Shown here piece after piece: positions 43,711-52,333 of a stretch of DNA of 52,333 nucleotides. The DNA lies in assembly GCA_023487035.1 (NCBI GenBank), contig JAMDEN010000083.1, forward strand, positions 1-52,333. The letters run 5' to 3'. The notes beneath the pieces are model-generated. The model was given only the letters and a program-made list of their open reading frames with translations, was not told the origin of the DNA and did no database searches. The stretch's first letter is position 1, and every line of letters starts with the position of its first letter. The position numbers and the translations under genes are program-made. The DNA is from Actinomycetota bacterium (lineage in GTDB: Bacteria; Actinomycetota; Humimicrobiia; Humimicrobiales; Humimicrobiaceae).

Positions 43711-46700
43711 TTATTTTTTTACTAATATTTCCCCGCAAATAACTTTAGGTATCTCTTGCTTTTCCAGGTCTATGGTTTTTCTTTCTTTAAGTAAGTCAAA
43801 TTCATTTACTATTCTTATCAGTTCACTTATAAGTTCATTATCTGACAATCTCTTCCTATAAAATATTCTAAGCTTTTTATTTATACCAGTTGGTATAACT
43901 GATGAGAATATCTTAATTAAATTTGAAATAGTTAATTTTCTTTGCTCGTATTCTTCACTAAATTCGTTTAAATTGTTTAATAACATTTCCAATTCTTTTA
44001 ATACATAATCCTGCTCTCTTGTTCTGCTTTTAAATTTTCTATCTTTATCTAATTGACTTTCTTTCATCTTTTTCCTGAAAACGTCAAATGTTTTAGAAAT
44101 AATACTATTTGCCTTGCTTGGCAATTCTTTTAATCCAATCTCATTAGGGTCAGCTTTAACCAGCCTTATAGCTTCATCTTCATTCTGGCTAATAATTTCG
44201 CCATTTTCATCAGTTATATAGAAAGAATAATGTTTCCCCAATCTGCATAAAATAACATACTTGTTTTCATCAGTTTTCCTGATACACCTTACACCATCCT
44301 GCATATTTTTTATCTTTTCAAATAATTCAGGATTATTGTCCTGAAGCTGTCTAATCACGCCTTCAGCTTCACTGATTATGAATTCTTTCTCATCAAAAAT
44401 TTTCTCATCCCTTATATCATAAATTGCATACATATCATTCGGATTTAAAATTTCATTGTCATCAAGATACTTACCGTCCTCACCAAATATATTGTGAATT
44501 TCCTGAATTCTTTTTGAAACCCTTTCTCTAATACCCAATTTTTCTTCAAGTTTTGCTTCAGGCAAGAAATTATAAACAAATATTTCATCCTGCTCCGAGC
44601 CAATTCTGTCAACTCTTCCAACTCTTTGAATTAACCTGACAGGATTCCAATGAATATCATAATTTATAATTACATTACAATCTTGAAGATTTTGTCCTTC
44701 GCTTAACACATCCGTTGAAATAAGAATGTTTATCTGATTATTAAAATCATTTTCAGTTCCATCATTTGCCTTAGGCGAGAACCTTCGTACAATTGAAACA
44801 AGATTAACTGTCTCACTGCTAACTTTCTCAATCTCACCATTAAAATCATTTCCCAGGTTTTCATAAATATATTTTGTAGTATCCGTAAACTGAGAAAATA
44901 TTAGTATTTTTTTATTTTTCTGTTTTATTTCTTTAATTTTTACTTTTAACTGATTAAGTTTATCATCATTTTGAGCCGTAATATTAGCAATGATATTTTT
45001 TATTTCTCTAAATATATTTAAATCATTTAAAAGATCACTTTTTAACTTTTCTATTTCAAAGGCATATATTTCATATTTTTCACCATGTGCTTCAATGATT
45101 TTTTCCAGCTCTCCAGTAAAATCAATCTCATTATCAAGATATTCATCAGTACCATAAATAAAAGATTGAGCTTTATCGCCTATAGGTAAAAGCTTAAGAT
45201 TATCTATTGCTTCTAAATATACTTCATGAATCCTTATCATTGTATTAATTGTTTTTCTGAATGCTTCAATACTGCTTTCAATTCTTTTAAGTAATAATAC
45301 TTTTACAAATCCTCTTAAATTTTTACCGGCATTTTTTAACTCTCTATAAGGACTTTTTCCGTTAAATTCTTTTTTAACATAAGAAAACAAGTTATATCTT
45401 GCATATTTTAATGAACTTAAATAATTTAAAATTTCAGAATACATATTGCTGTAAACATTTTCTATGCTGTAATTTATTGGCTCAGGGATATTTCTTTTTG
45501 GGAAGACTATTGGTTTTCCATTTATTTTTTCATCAGGATAATATTTTTTTATGTGAGCCCTTGTTCTTCTTATTAGAAGATGCTCAAGAAGAGACTGTAA
45601 ATTTACTTTTTTTTCTATTGCTAAATTAATAAATTCCTTAATATTTGCAGGCGTAATCGGAATATCTGTTTCATCTTCATGATGAAATAACTTTATCTGG
45701 TTATATATATCCATTGGAGAATTATTTTGAGGGGTGGCACTCATTAAAATTAATTTCTTATCATAAGGTAAAAGAAATTCAGATAAATTTTTATATCTAT
45801 TATTTTCATTATTTCTAAAATTATGTGATTCATCTATTAATATTATTTCTTTATCTATATATCTTTTTAATCTTGAAAGTCCATCACTTAGGCTTAACTC
45901 CCCTATGGAAATAATTTCAGCACCTAAATCATAAATATTATTGTAGCTTTGCCACATCTGCAAAAGTCTTGGTGGACAAATGATAAGAGCTCTTTTTCCT
46001 TTTTTATGATAATAATCGATAAGAGCAGATCCAATATAGCTTTTACCTAAACCAACTACATCAGATATGAAAACCCCATTATGTTTTTCAAGCATATTAA
46101 TTGCAAGAGCAACAGCTCTTTTCTGAAACTTTGCAAGATCAATAAAAATATCACTATCACCTAATATGAGTTCATCGCTATCTTCCAGCCTGTCTTTGAC
46201 AAGATTGTATAAAATCTTCAGATATATTTCATAAGGAGTTGGATAATTAATAGCCCAGGAATTATTGATTTCAGTAAGCATTTGTTCACTAAAATCTTCA
46301 CTATCATCCCATAGTTTTTCAAACCATTTTGTTAAATATTCATGTTCTCCTTTGCCTTCAATCAGAACATTTAGTTCAGTATTATGGGTTAACCCGGCAA
46401 GGGTAAAGTTTGAAGAACCAACAATAGCAACTCCATCTTCCACAATATTTACCGGATTTCCATCATTATCAAATAATTGTTTTTTATAATCAAAAATATA
46501 TGCTTTTGAATGAAGCTTGTTTTTTAGATAAACTTTAAACCTTATTTTTTTTTCTTTTATAAAATCAGCAAGTCTTTTTAAAGTTAATTCATTTTCATTG
46601 GTGACTTCTGAAGTTTCTATCGATAACCTTACATCGCTTTTTGCATTCTCAATTAAAGGCTCCTTGGCTCTTTTGGTTAATTTTTTATCATTGTTTTCAA

Positions 46701-46950
46701 TTTCCTTAGCAGCATCATCTAAATATCTATAACCTAATGCTATCTCTTCTATGGTTTCTTTATTTGAACTATTGCCAATTATAATATCTATATTTTCAAG
46801 TTTATCTAATTTATTTATCAGGTGGTTAAATCCTTTAATAAAAAAATATCCTGTGGCTATTTTCAAAGATTTGGACATAAGTATGTAGGATTCAATCCTA
46901 TTTAACAAGGAATTTTCTCCTGTAGAATTATCTATTATTCTATGCTGCAC
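43711..46950 (-). CDS. PLD nuclease-SNF2/SF2 helicase fusion
   Basis: A 1079-residue protein with an N-terminal phospholipase-D-like nuclease domain (about 1-230): LHSKAYIFDY (HxK(x)4D, residues 146-155) and VGSSNFTLAG (about 178-187). The helicase part has DVVGLGKSYIG (Walker A, about 297-307), LIDESHNF (DExH box, 371-378), LMSATPQNN (motif III, 402-410), the Snf2-like C-lobe ILIFSQFTDTTKYIYENLG, ILISTDVLSEGQNLQ, and QRVGRVDRIGS (motif VI, 775-785). A long helical region lies between the lobes. The ATG follows the methyltransferase stop codon after 2 bases, so the two are coupled. The fusion could translocate on DNA and cut it. The same architecture occurs next to adenine methyltransferases in defence islands. 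Only one HKD motif is seen, so the enzyme may dimerise. Confidence 0.88.
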   Translation of the reverse strand: MQHRIIDNSTGENSLLNRIESYILMSKSLKIATGYFFIKGFNHLINKLDKLENIDIIIGNSSNKETIEEIALGYRYLDDAAKEIENNDKKLTKRAKEPLIENAKSDVRLSIETSEVTNENELTLKRLADFIKEKKIRFKVYLKNKLHSKAYIFDYKKQLFDNDGNPVNIVEDGVAIVGSSNFTLAGLTHNTELNVLIEGKGEHEYLTKWFEKLWDDSEDFSEQMLTEINNSWAINYPTPYEIYLKILYNLVKDRLEDSDELILGDSDIFIDLAKFQKRAVALAINMLEKHNGVFISDVVGLGKSYIGSALIDYYHKKGKRALIICPPRLLQMWQSYNNIYDLGAEIISIGELSLSDGLSRLKRYIDKEIILIDESHNFRNNENNRYKNLSEFLLPYDKKLILMSATPQNNSPMDIYNQIKLFHHEDETDIPITPANIKEFINLAIEKKVNLQSLLEHLLIRRTRAHIKKYYPDEKINGKPIVFPKRNIPEPINYSIENVYSNMYSEILNYLSSLKYARYNLFSYVKKEFNGKSPYRELKNAGKNLRGFVKVLLLKRIESSIEAFRKTINTMIRIHEVYLEAIDNLKLLPIGDKAQSFIYGTDEYLDNEIDFTGELEKIIEAHGEKYEIYAFEIEKLKSDLLNDLNIFREIKNIIANITAQNDDKLNQLKVKIKEIKQKNKKILIFSQFTDTTKYIYENLGNDFNGEIEKVSSETVNLVSIVRRFSPKANDGTENDFNNQINILISTDVLSEGQNLQDCNVIINYDIHWNPVRLIQRVGRVDRIGSEQDEIFVYNFLPEAKLEEKLGIRERVSKRIQEIHNIFGEDGKYLDDNEILNPNDMYAIYDIRDEKIFDEKEFIISEAEGVIRQLQDNNPELFEKIKNMQDGVRCIRKTDENKYVILCRLGKHYSFYITDENGEIISQNEDEAIRLVKADPNEIGLKELPSKANSIISKTFDVFRKKMKESQLDKDRKFKSRTREQDYVLKELEMLLNNLNEFSEEYEQRKLTISNLIKIFSSVIPTGINKKLRIFYRKRLSDNELISELIRIVNEFDLLKERKTIDLEKQEIPKVICGEILVKK

Positions 46951-46952
46951 GA

Positions 46953-49900
46953 TTAAACACTTCCTGCTTTATTTAATCTATTTTGAACTAATTCACAAAC
47001 TGCCCAATATACTTCTTTTCTCTCTTCTTCAGTTAAGCCTAAAATATCGAAAATAATATCATCTAATGCTTTACGATCTGGAAGAGGATTTGGTTCTTGG
47101 GAACGAATTGGAATTTTTGGGTTAAAACCACATTCCTCAAAAATAGATAATATTTTTCGTGATAAAAATCCTTTATTAATTTTTTCTAATATTTTATTAT
47201 TTAAAAATTCTGGATTTAATACAAAAATTCTCTCTGCTTCATAAACTTTAAAATCAAGTGCTCCTTCTCCTAGATTTGTTCTTGCTCCTAATTCAATGAA
47301 AATTGGAGTAATTGAAGAATTCAATATGACTGTTAAAATATCATAATCTTTTTGATTATATAAATAAATATCATATAGCCTAGCATCTACTAAATTATTT
47401 TTGTTTTGCCAAAATATGTGTCTATCATTAAAACTCATCATACAAAAAAAATCGCTATTTTCAGATACTTTTAAACTACTCCAATTATGTCTATTTGAAC
47501 ATGTTGGTCTCTTATGAAAATTTTGTCTTTCCCCCCATTCAATGTATTTTAAAGTATAGGTATCTTTGAGCTCCTGTTTGGATTTATTGCATAGAAAAAC
47601 TTTGTACTTTAAATCTTTGGGATTAATTATAATTGACTTACATTCTCTTGGAGATTTAATAACAGGTTTTAAAAATTCTTCTTCAATAAAGCCCTCCCAT
47701 CCAGCACCATTTCTAACATGTAAAAGCCCTTTAGGGGCTGGTTTTCCAGTAGGCTCAACGTAGAAGAATTCATTTGCACCAGTTTTAATTCCAAATCTTA
47801 CTTCTGCAACTTCTTTCAATGGAATTAATTTACCTTTTCCTTTTTCCAGTATCTTATAATAAATATCTGGGGCTCTTAAATATTTTCCTCCCCATTTTGA
47901 ACCTGTATATTTGCCAATATTATCCTTATAATCAATTTCATTTTCATCATTTTCAATACCTTCTTCTAAAAGATCTTTCTGGCTTTTAACAATCATTCTA
48001 TAGTATTCGTTATTTATTAGATCATTTTTTAAATAAATTTCTAAAATATTTTTTAGTGTTATAGAGTTCTCAAATGCAGTTTTGTGATTTATAAATTTAA
48101 CCTTATTTAACAAGACATCATAATTTTTCTCAGGTTTTCCAATTGAAATAATTATTGTGTTTATATCAGCACTTTTAAAAGACCTTTTAGCTGAGTTATC
48201 ATGAATGTCTATAATCCTGAAATTTTTTAAAAGAAATTCCTGAAGGAAAACTCCATATCCTACATCAAGCCATGAAGTAGAATTTATAAAAGTAAAAATA
48301 CCTTTTTCTTTTAGCAATGAAAGAGAGATAAAATAAAAATAAACATAGTAATCTGACTTTTTATCAAATTTACTAATTTTTTCTTTCCCATAAATATTAA
48401 TAACATTATTTATTAATTTTTCTTTATAATGGCTTTTAATCTCAACGCTAATCTTATCTTTTTCAATTAAAGGTGGGGCTATCTCTTCCTGTCTAATATA
48501 AGGTGGGTTCCCGATTACTATATCAAAACCCCCTTTTTGCACTTCAAAGAAAACATCAGCAAAATCAAGATCCCATATAAAGAAGCCTTTACCTTTTAGT
48601 TCAGAGATTTTATTAATAATATTATCAATTCTTTCAATCTCCAAATTTAGATTTTTCTCATTTAGTTCTCTTTCTAATCTAAATTTATATAGATCAGCCT
48701 TTTCCTTTGTACTGCTTTCAAAAAGCTGTGATGGATCTGCAACTTTTTCAGCATTATAAAGTAACTCAAATTCTCTAATTAAATCCCGTTTTTTAAGAAT
48801 AAGGATGGATTTTATTATTTCCCTCTCTTTTTCTTCAATATCTTGTTTAGTGATATTAGAATCGTCATGATAATAATATCTTAACTTTAAATCCTTTAGC
48901 TCTTTTATATCTTTTAGTATTTTAGGATTAGTTTTATTAGCAGAATTAGTATCCCTTAATATAATTTGGTAACCCTCTATTTCAGATAGCAGACTGTCAC
49001 CATGTCTAATTTTAAAATCAAGAGATGGTAGTATTGGATTATAACCAAAATTGGTAATACTTCCTTCATAATCTCCAATAAGATAAAGCCAAAGCCGCAG
49101 TTCTGCAATCTGAACAGCCCAAGGTTTTATATCAACTCCATGGATTACTTTCTCTATTAAATCCTTTTTTAATTTAAAAATTTGTTCAAAAAAATGAATC
49201 TCAGATTCAAAAATGTTGATGTTTTCCAGTTTAATAAAAATATTTATTATATTTTGAAGTATACCTATAAGAAAAGCACCGGAGCCGCATGCCGGATCAA
49301 CAACTTTCATATTGTTTAATGCTCTTGATATAAGTTCTTTTTCTGAAAGAGTGAGGGTTTCAGAGTAATTCTCAGATTCTTCTTCTAAATAATGTTCAGA
49401 AAATATTAAATTAATAAGTTTTTTAAGGTCGACTTTTGTCTCTGAACTTAGAAAATGCAATAGTGATTTTTTGCACATAAAATCAACTTCAATTCGAGGA
49501 GTATAGAATATGCCTGAACCTGATCTTTCATCTGAATTTACTATTCCCTCATAAATAAGGCCCAGCATTTCCGGATCTATTGCAATTTCTCTATCAAATG
49601 GAGTATCTTCAGTTATTGTAAAATTATATCTATTTATTATTTCAGAAAATATTTCATTTATAAATTCATCACTAATTGCAGCTTCATTAATATCAAGTTC
49701 GCTTTTCTCAAATAAGCCTCCATTTAAATATGGAAGTTTTTCAAATTCAATAATAAGCTTCGGGGAAAGATTTTTTGGCATATATTCTTTATGCTTTGAA
49801 AAAGCATAAAAAAATAAAGGCTGAAATATATCAATATAAATTGAAGAATTCAGGTTAGGGTTTTCTGAAATATAAGATTTATACCTTTTTAATAATTCCT

Positions 49901-50594
49901 CTAAAAAATTGGGATTATTATTTAACCATTTTTTCTTTTCAATATATTTTAAAAATAAAATACGGTTAAAAAACTGGAGAGCAAATGCTTTTGATTGCTG
50001 CAAATCATTAAAATATTTATAGAAATTTTCAGACAGCTTATCCACATATTTTTTTATTATTGCAAAAAACTCTTCTGTTACTGGTTCTATGTCAAATATT
50101 TTATTACTACTTATGTGTTTTATAATATCAGCCTTTGAATAGTTATTGCCTATCTCAAGCTTTGCAATCTGCTCTGAAGCCGTCCTTAGTTTTTCACTTT
50201 TTGCAATTGTGTAACTCGATAGTTTGATGTTATCCTCAGATTTAACAGATACATAAGTAATTTTAAATATATTTTCAGAATTATTTGAAAAAACTATGAT
50301 ACAATCAGTTTTCTTTGAAATTTTTCTGGAAATCTCTCTTTGAATAATGCGGCCTTTATTTAAATCTGGTAATTTTAATTTACAGAAAAATATAAAAAAA
50401 TTATCAACCTCATTAATTAAATTTATAGAGTCAATATTATCTTTTAATTTGGAGCTGATAAAGTCTTGTACTAAATTAATTTCGGATTGCAATGAGGTAG
50501 TTGGTTCAAAATTTAATTCAGTAAATAGATTCTGGACATCCTGCTTTGAATTAAGGTTGTGAAAAATTGTAAATACTTCTTTCGGATCCATCAT
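46953..50594 (-). CDS. Eco57I-type adenine-specific DNA methyltransferase
   Basis: A 1213-residue N6-adenine methyltransferase of the Eco57I/TaqI-like type. The N-terminal 340 residues are helical, with no clear PD-(D/E)XK motif. EMLGLIYEGIVNSDERSGSGIFYTPRIEVDFM precedes motif I, VVDPACGSGAFLIGIL (about 431-446). HGVDIKPWAVQIAELRLWL is motif II-III. The catalytic NPPY motif is at 696-699, after FDIVIG. Residues about 905-1130 (VRFGIKTGANEFFYV) form a TaqI-like target-recognition domain. About 150 residues of extra helical sequence (approximately 545-680) lie before the NPPY motif. It methylates one strand of a target and probably provides both modification and specificity for the helicase gene that follows 2 bases after. 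Confidence 0.92.
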   Translation of the reverse strand: MMDPKEVFTIFHNLNSKQDVQNLFTELNFEPTTSLQSEINLVQDFISSKLKDNIDSINLINEVDNFFIFFCKLKLPDLNKGRIIQREISRKISKKTDCIIVFSNNSENIFKITYVSVKSEDNIKLSSYTIAKSEKLRTASEQIAKLEIGNNYSKADIIKHISSNKIFDIEPVTEEFFAIIKKYVDKLSENFYKYFNDLQQSKAFALQFFNRILFLKYIEKKKWLNNNPNFLEELLKRYKSYISENPNLNSSIYIDIFQPLFFYAFSKHKEYMPKNLSPKLIIEFEKLPYLNGGLFEKSELDINEAAISDEFINEIFSEIINRYNFTITEDTPFDREIAIDPEMLGLIYEGIVNSDERSGSGIFYTPRIEVDFMCKKSLLHFLSSETKVDLKKLINLIFSEHYLEEESENYSETLTLSEKELISRALNNMKVVDPACGSGAFLIGILQNIINIFIKLENINIFESEIHFFEQIFKLKKDLIEKVIHGVDIKPWAVQIAELRLWLYLIGDYEGSITNFGYNPILPSLDFKIRHGDSLLSEIEGYQIILRDTNSANKTNPKILKDIKELKDLKLRYYYHDDSNITKQDIEEKEREIIKSILILKKRDLIREFELLYNAEKVADPSQLFESSTKEKADLYKFRLERELNEKNLNLEIERIDNIINKISELKGKGFFIWDLDFADVFFEVQKGGFDIVIGNPPYIRQEEIAPPLIEKDKISVEIKSHYKEKLINNVINIYGKEKISKFDKKSDYYVYFYFISLSLLKEKGIFTFINSTSWLDVGYGVFLQEFLLKNFRIIDIHDNSAKRSFKSADINTIIISIGKPEKNYDVLLNKVKFINHKTAFENSITLKNILEIYLKNDLINNEYYRMIVKSQKDLLEEGIENDENEIDYKDNIGKYTGSKWGGKYLRAPDIYYKILEKGKGKLIPLKEVAEVRFGIKTGANEFFYVEPTGKPAPKGLLHVRNGAGWEGFIEEEFLKPVIKSPRECKSIIINPKDLKYKVFLCNKSKQELKDTYTLKYIEWGERQNFHKRPTCSNRHNWSSLKVSENSDFFCMMSFNDRHIFWQNKNNLVDARLYDIYLYNQKDYDILTVILNSSITPIFIELGARTNLGEGALDFKVYEAERIFVLNPEFLNNKILEKINKGFLSRKILSIFEECGFNPKIPIRSQEPNPLPDRKALDDIIFDILGLTEEERKEVYWAVCELVQNRLNKAGSV

Positions 50595-50726
50595 TATTTA
50601 AAAATATTAATTTAAATAATTATATGTACTATTAACAAGTTAGGTTAACAGTTAGCTCTTTGAAAAAATCAAAGGCCATGTAAACACTTTTGGTATAAAA
50701 CTAGATTTTTATAATACCCATTCTAT

Positions 50727-51503
50727 CTATCTCGATAATGTTAATTTCTTTTTTATTAATGTCCCATTTTTAATATGATAATTAATTTCATGATCAAGAC
50801 AAAAATTAATAATTTGATCGCTTAGTTTATTATAATAATTAATTCTATCCATATATTTCGTAACCATGGCATTATAATTTAATTTTCCAAAAATAATCTT
50901 ATTCACAAAAGATATTGATTCTAATATTTTTTTGAAATCCTGGACTAAAATGTTTGGTGTAGGATAAGGTTCAATACTAACCCAGGTTTTAAAACCTTTT
51001 CTATGCAGATGATAAAGACTCTCAATTCTTTTAAGATAAGGTGCAGAAAAAGGTTCATATTTTAGCCTGAAGATTTCATTTAAGGAGATTAATGTAATAC
51101 CATATTCATTTTCTTCTGATAGCTCAGAAAGTGCTTCCGGTAAAATTCCTTTAGTAAGAACAGTGCATTTTATATTATTTTTATTTAATTTTTCTACTAC
51201 CTGAAAACTTAAATCCATGACTTTTTTTTGATTATACATGAAGGGATCAGTTGAAAAACAAAGGTGGACAAACTTTATTTTGTTTTTAAATTTTGGAATT
51301 TCCTCATCTAATAATTCTAATGTATTAGAGACTATTTCTGGCCGAATCCATTCTTCATAATTTTTCACCTTGCCAAACCTTTTTGCCATTAAAAATGCAT
51401 AACAAGGATATTTACAGCCATGAGAACATCCTTGAATATGGTTAATGGTATAATCACCATATTCAACACCTGTCTTATATAATAAAGTTTTTCTGGTAAT
51501 CAT
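50727..51503 (-). CDS. Radical SAM protein (SplB/COG1533-like)
   Basis: A 258-residue protein with GCSHGCKYPCYAFLMAKRFG near the N-terminus (Cys26, Cys30, Cys34), which would bind a 4Fe-4S cluster. The spacing is Cx3Cx3C, one residue longer than the usual Cx3Cx2C of the family. FVHLCFSTDPFMYNQKK, CTVLTKGI and KTWVSIEPYPTPN are the later barrel strands; they resemble spore-photoproduct-lyase-like and COG1533 proteins. It lies 132 bases upstream of the methyltransferase gene, in the same direction. Family members occur in mobile and defence-linked clusters, sometimes with a TcmP-like partner; none is seen here. Substrate unknown. Confidence 0.85.
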   Translation of the reverse strand: MITRKTLLYKTGVEYGDYTINHIQGCSHGCKYPCYAFLMAKRFGKVKNYEEWIRPEIVSNTLELLDEEIPKFKNKIKFVHLCFSTDPFMYNQKKVMDLSFQVVEKLNKNNIKCTVLTKGILPEALSELSEENEYGITLISLNEIFRLKYEPFSAPYLKRIESLYHLHRKGFKTWVSIEPYPTPNILVQDFKKILESISFVNKIIFGKLNYNAMVTKYMDRINYYNKLSDQIINFCLDHEINYHIKNGTLIKKKLTLSR

Positions 51504-51686
51504 TCGCTATGAATTAATTATTTTTTAGAATAAAACAATTTTATACTTGAACCTTGCCAACTGTTTGTCAGTTTAAAAAATATTTTATTCTCTTTATAAA
51601 ATAAAAACAATTAATATAACATATAAATATTAAAGAGAATTAAAAAGATTAAAGTTTTATTTTTTATTAAATAAAAAATTTTTAAC

Positions 51687-51704
51687 TTATACGTCCCTGT
51701 GACA
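51687..51704. repeat. 18-bp dispersed repeat (REP-like), copy 2, in the 3' end of the GNAT gene
   Basis: TTATACGTCCCTGTGACA is identical to 37581-37598. Read on the minus strand it supplies the last five codons and the TAA stop of the GNAT frame. Confidence 0.6.
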
Positions 51705-52333
51705 ATTTTTTGTAATAGGTGAACGTGTAGTAAGCTCTCTTTTTGAAAATAATCTTTCAAATAAAGATTGCTCTTTCTCTGTAACTTTTTCTATTGTAGT
51801 TAAATCAAGCCTTACAAGCGGGAAATATTCATCATTTTTTCTAATTAAAAAACCATTTTTTATAAGAAATTTTAAAGGAATTAAATGAACATTTCCAAAT
51901 TCTTCTTCATCAATATCTTCATTTTGTCTTTTTGCAATTGCTTCTATTGATTTTCTTCCCTGCTCTAATGTATCCTTTTCAATTGAAAGAAGCAATCTCT
52001 CACCAACGCCAAAGTCTTCATATTCGGGTTCAATAAACATACATGCAACAAATATACTTTCACCATCAGGGGGATAAATAAAAAATTCTTTTAATCTGGG
52101 AAATAAATAATAATCTCCGTAAATTACCGCACCTATTATGTTGTTTTTATTTACGTATGCAATTTTTATTTTACCGCCGTTTTTAATAAAAAACTCTACC
52201 TTATTGCTGTTGTGGCTATTATTATTTTTTATTTCAAATAGTTTTGACTTAAAAAAATTTAAAAACTTTTGTGATTTTTGCAGTTCCTCTATAATACCTA
52301 ACTTACTTAATCTGTTAATTTCAAACCAGTAAT
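51687..52333 (-). CDS. GNAT family N-acetyltransferase, partial (N-terminus outside the window)
   Basis: The frame is open from the window edge at 52333 to the stop codon at 51687, giving at least 215 residues; an internal Met at 52040 is not the real start. IAYVNKNNIIGAVIYGDYYLFPRL, then ESIFVACMFIEPEYEDFGVGERLLLSIEKDTLEQGRKSIEAIAKRQ, is a GNAT fold: the strand pair, then the acetyl-CoA loop (x-x-G-(V)-G-x-x-L-L) and the following helix. Comparable proteins with an FPR...PPDGE...VACMFI pattern are common in Actinobacteria. The last residues (CHRDV) come from a dispersed 18-bp repeat that also supplies the stop codon, so the C-terminus may be altered. Confidence 0.75.
   Translation of the reverse strand, partial: YWFEINRLSKLGIIEELQKSQKFLNFFKSKLFEIKNNNSHNSNKVEFFIKNGGKIKIAYVNKNNIIGAVIYGDYYLFPRLKEFFIYPPDGESIFVACMFIEPEYEDFGVGERLLLSIEKDTLEQGRKSIEAIAKRQNEDIDEEEFGNVHLIPLKFLIKNGFLIRKNDEYFPLVRLDLTTIEKVTEKEQSLFERLFSKRELTTRSPITKNCHRDV

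Noticed and set aside
43108-50594. DISARM or BREX system
   Set aside because: Methyltransferase, SNF2 helicase and PLD parts recall DISARM, but DrmA and DrmB (DUF1998) are absent, and for BREX no PglZ, BrxC or Lon-like gene is present in the window.

Overview
The window is a very AT-rich bacterial chromosome segment (GC roughly a quarter by eye) with almost every gene on the minus strand. The core block tilS-hpt-ftsH-folE-folP-folBK, in that transcriptional order, is an arrangement well known from Actinobacteria, and the truncated GNAT gene at the right edge also looks actinobacterial. A low-GC, probably anaerobic, deep-branching actinobacterial-type lineage is therefore plausible, but this cannot be proven from the window; an uncultured Atribacterota-like bacterium is an alternative.

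Left third (1-16.4 kb): housekeeping genes. These are a partial DUF192 gene, tRNA-Pro, a dihydrouridine synthase, type III pantothenate kinase, a four-gene ECF metal uptake operon (M, PDGLE/N, Q, O) preceded by a NikR-like operator that points to nickel, the folate genes folBK/folP/folE, ftsH, hpt, tilS, a ymdB-like phosphodiesterase and a small lipoprotein. A 213-bp MITE-like element with a 9-bp target duplication lies between coaX and the metal transporter.

Middle (16.7-29.3 kb): a catabolic regulon read leftward from a LacI-type regulator. It encodes two Gfo/Idh/MocA dehydrogenases, a VOC protein, an M24-fold protein that has lost metal ligands, an M20 deacylase/peptidase, a NagB-like sugar isomerase, a NitT/TauT-type ABC importer, a sugar-phosphate isomerase/epimerase and a cyclase-family protein with altered metal ligands. 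A near-consensus promoter overlapped by two operator-like repeats lies in front of the first enzyme gene. The substrate is unknown; an amide- or acyl-linked amino sugar, polyol or related compound would fit.

29.5-37.4 kb: a toxin-antitoxin island with seven modules in 8 kb (two RelE-type, one HicAB, four AbrB/PIN), several with their own palindromic operators. It also contains a decayed IS481-like element (15-bp target duplication) and an initiator tRNA-Met gene.

37.6-52.3 kb: a PKD-domain surface protein gene broken by one nonsense codon, a DUF1638 gene, two AAA ATPases with C-terminal PD-(D/E)XK-like motifs, and a defence-like module read leftward: a radical SAM protein, a 1213-aa Eco57I-type adenine methyltransferase, a 1079-aa fusion of a PLD nuclease domain with an SNF2-type helicase, and an Mrr_N-like winged-helix protein. 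The last three genes are tightly packed. This module is the best candidate for an incompletely described system. A partial GNAT acetyltransferase gene closes the window.
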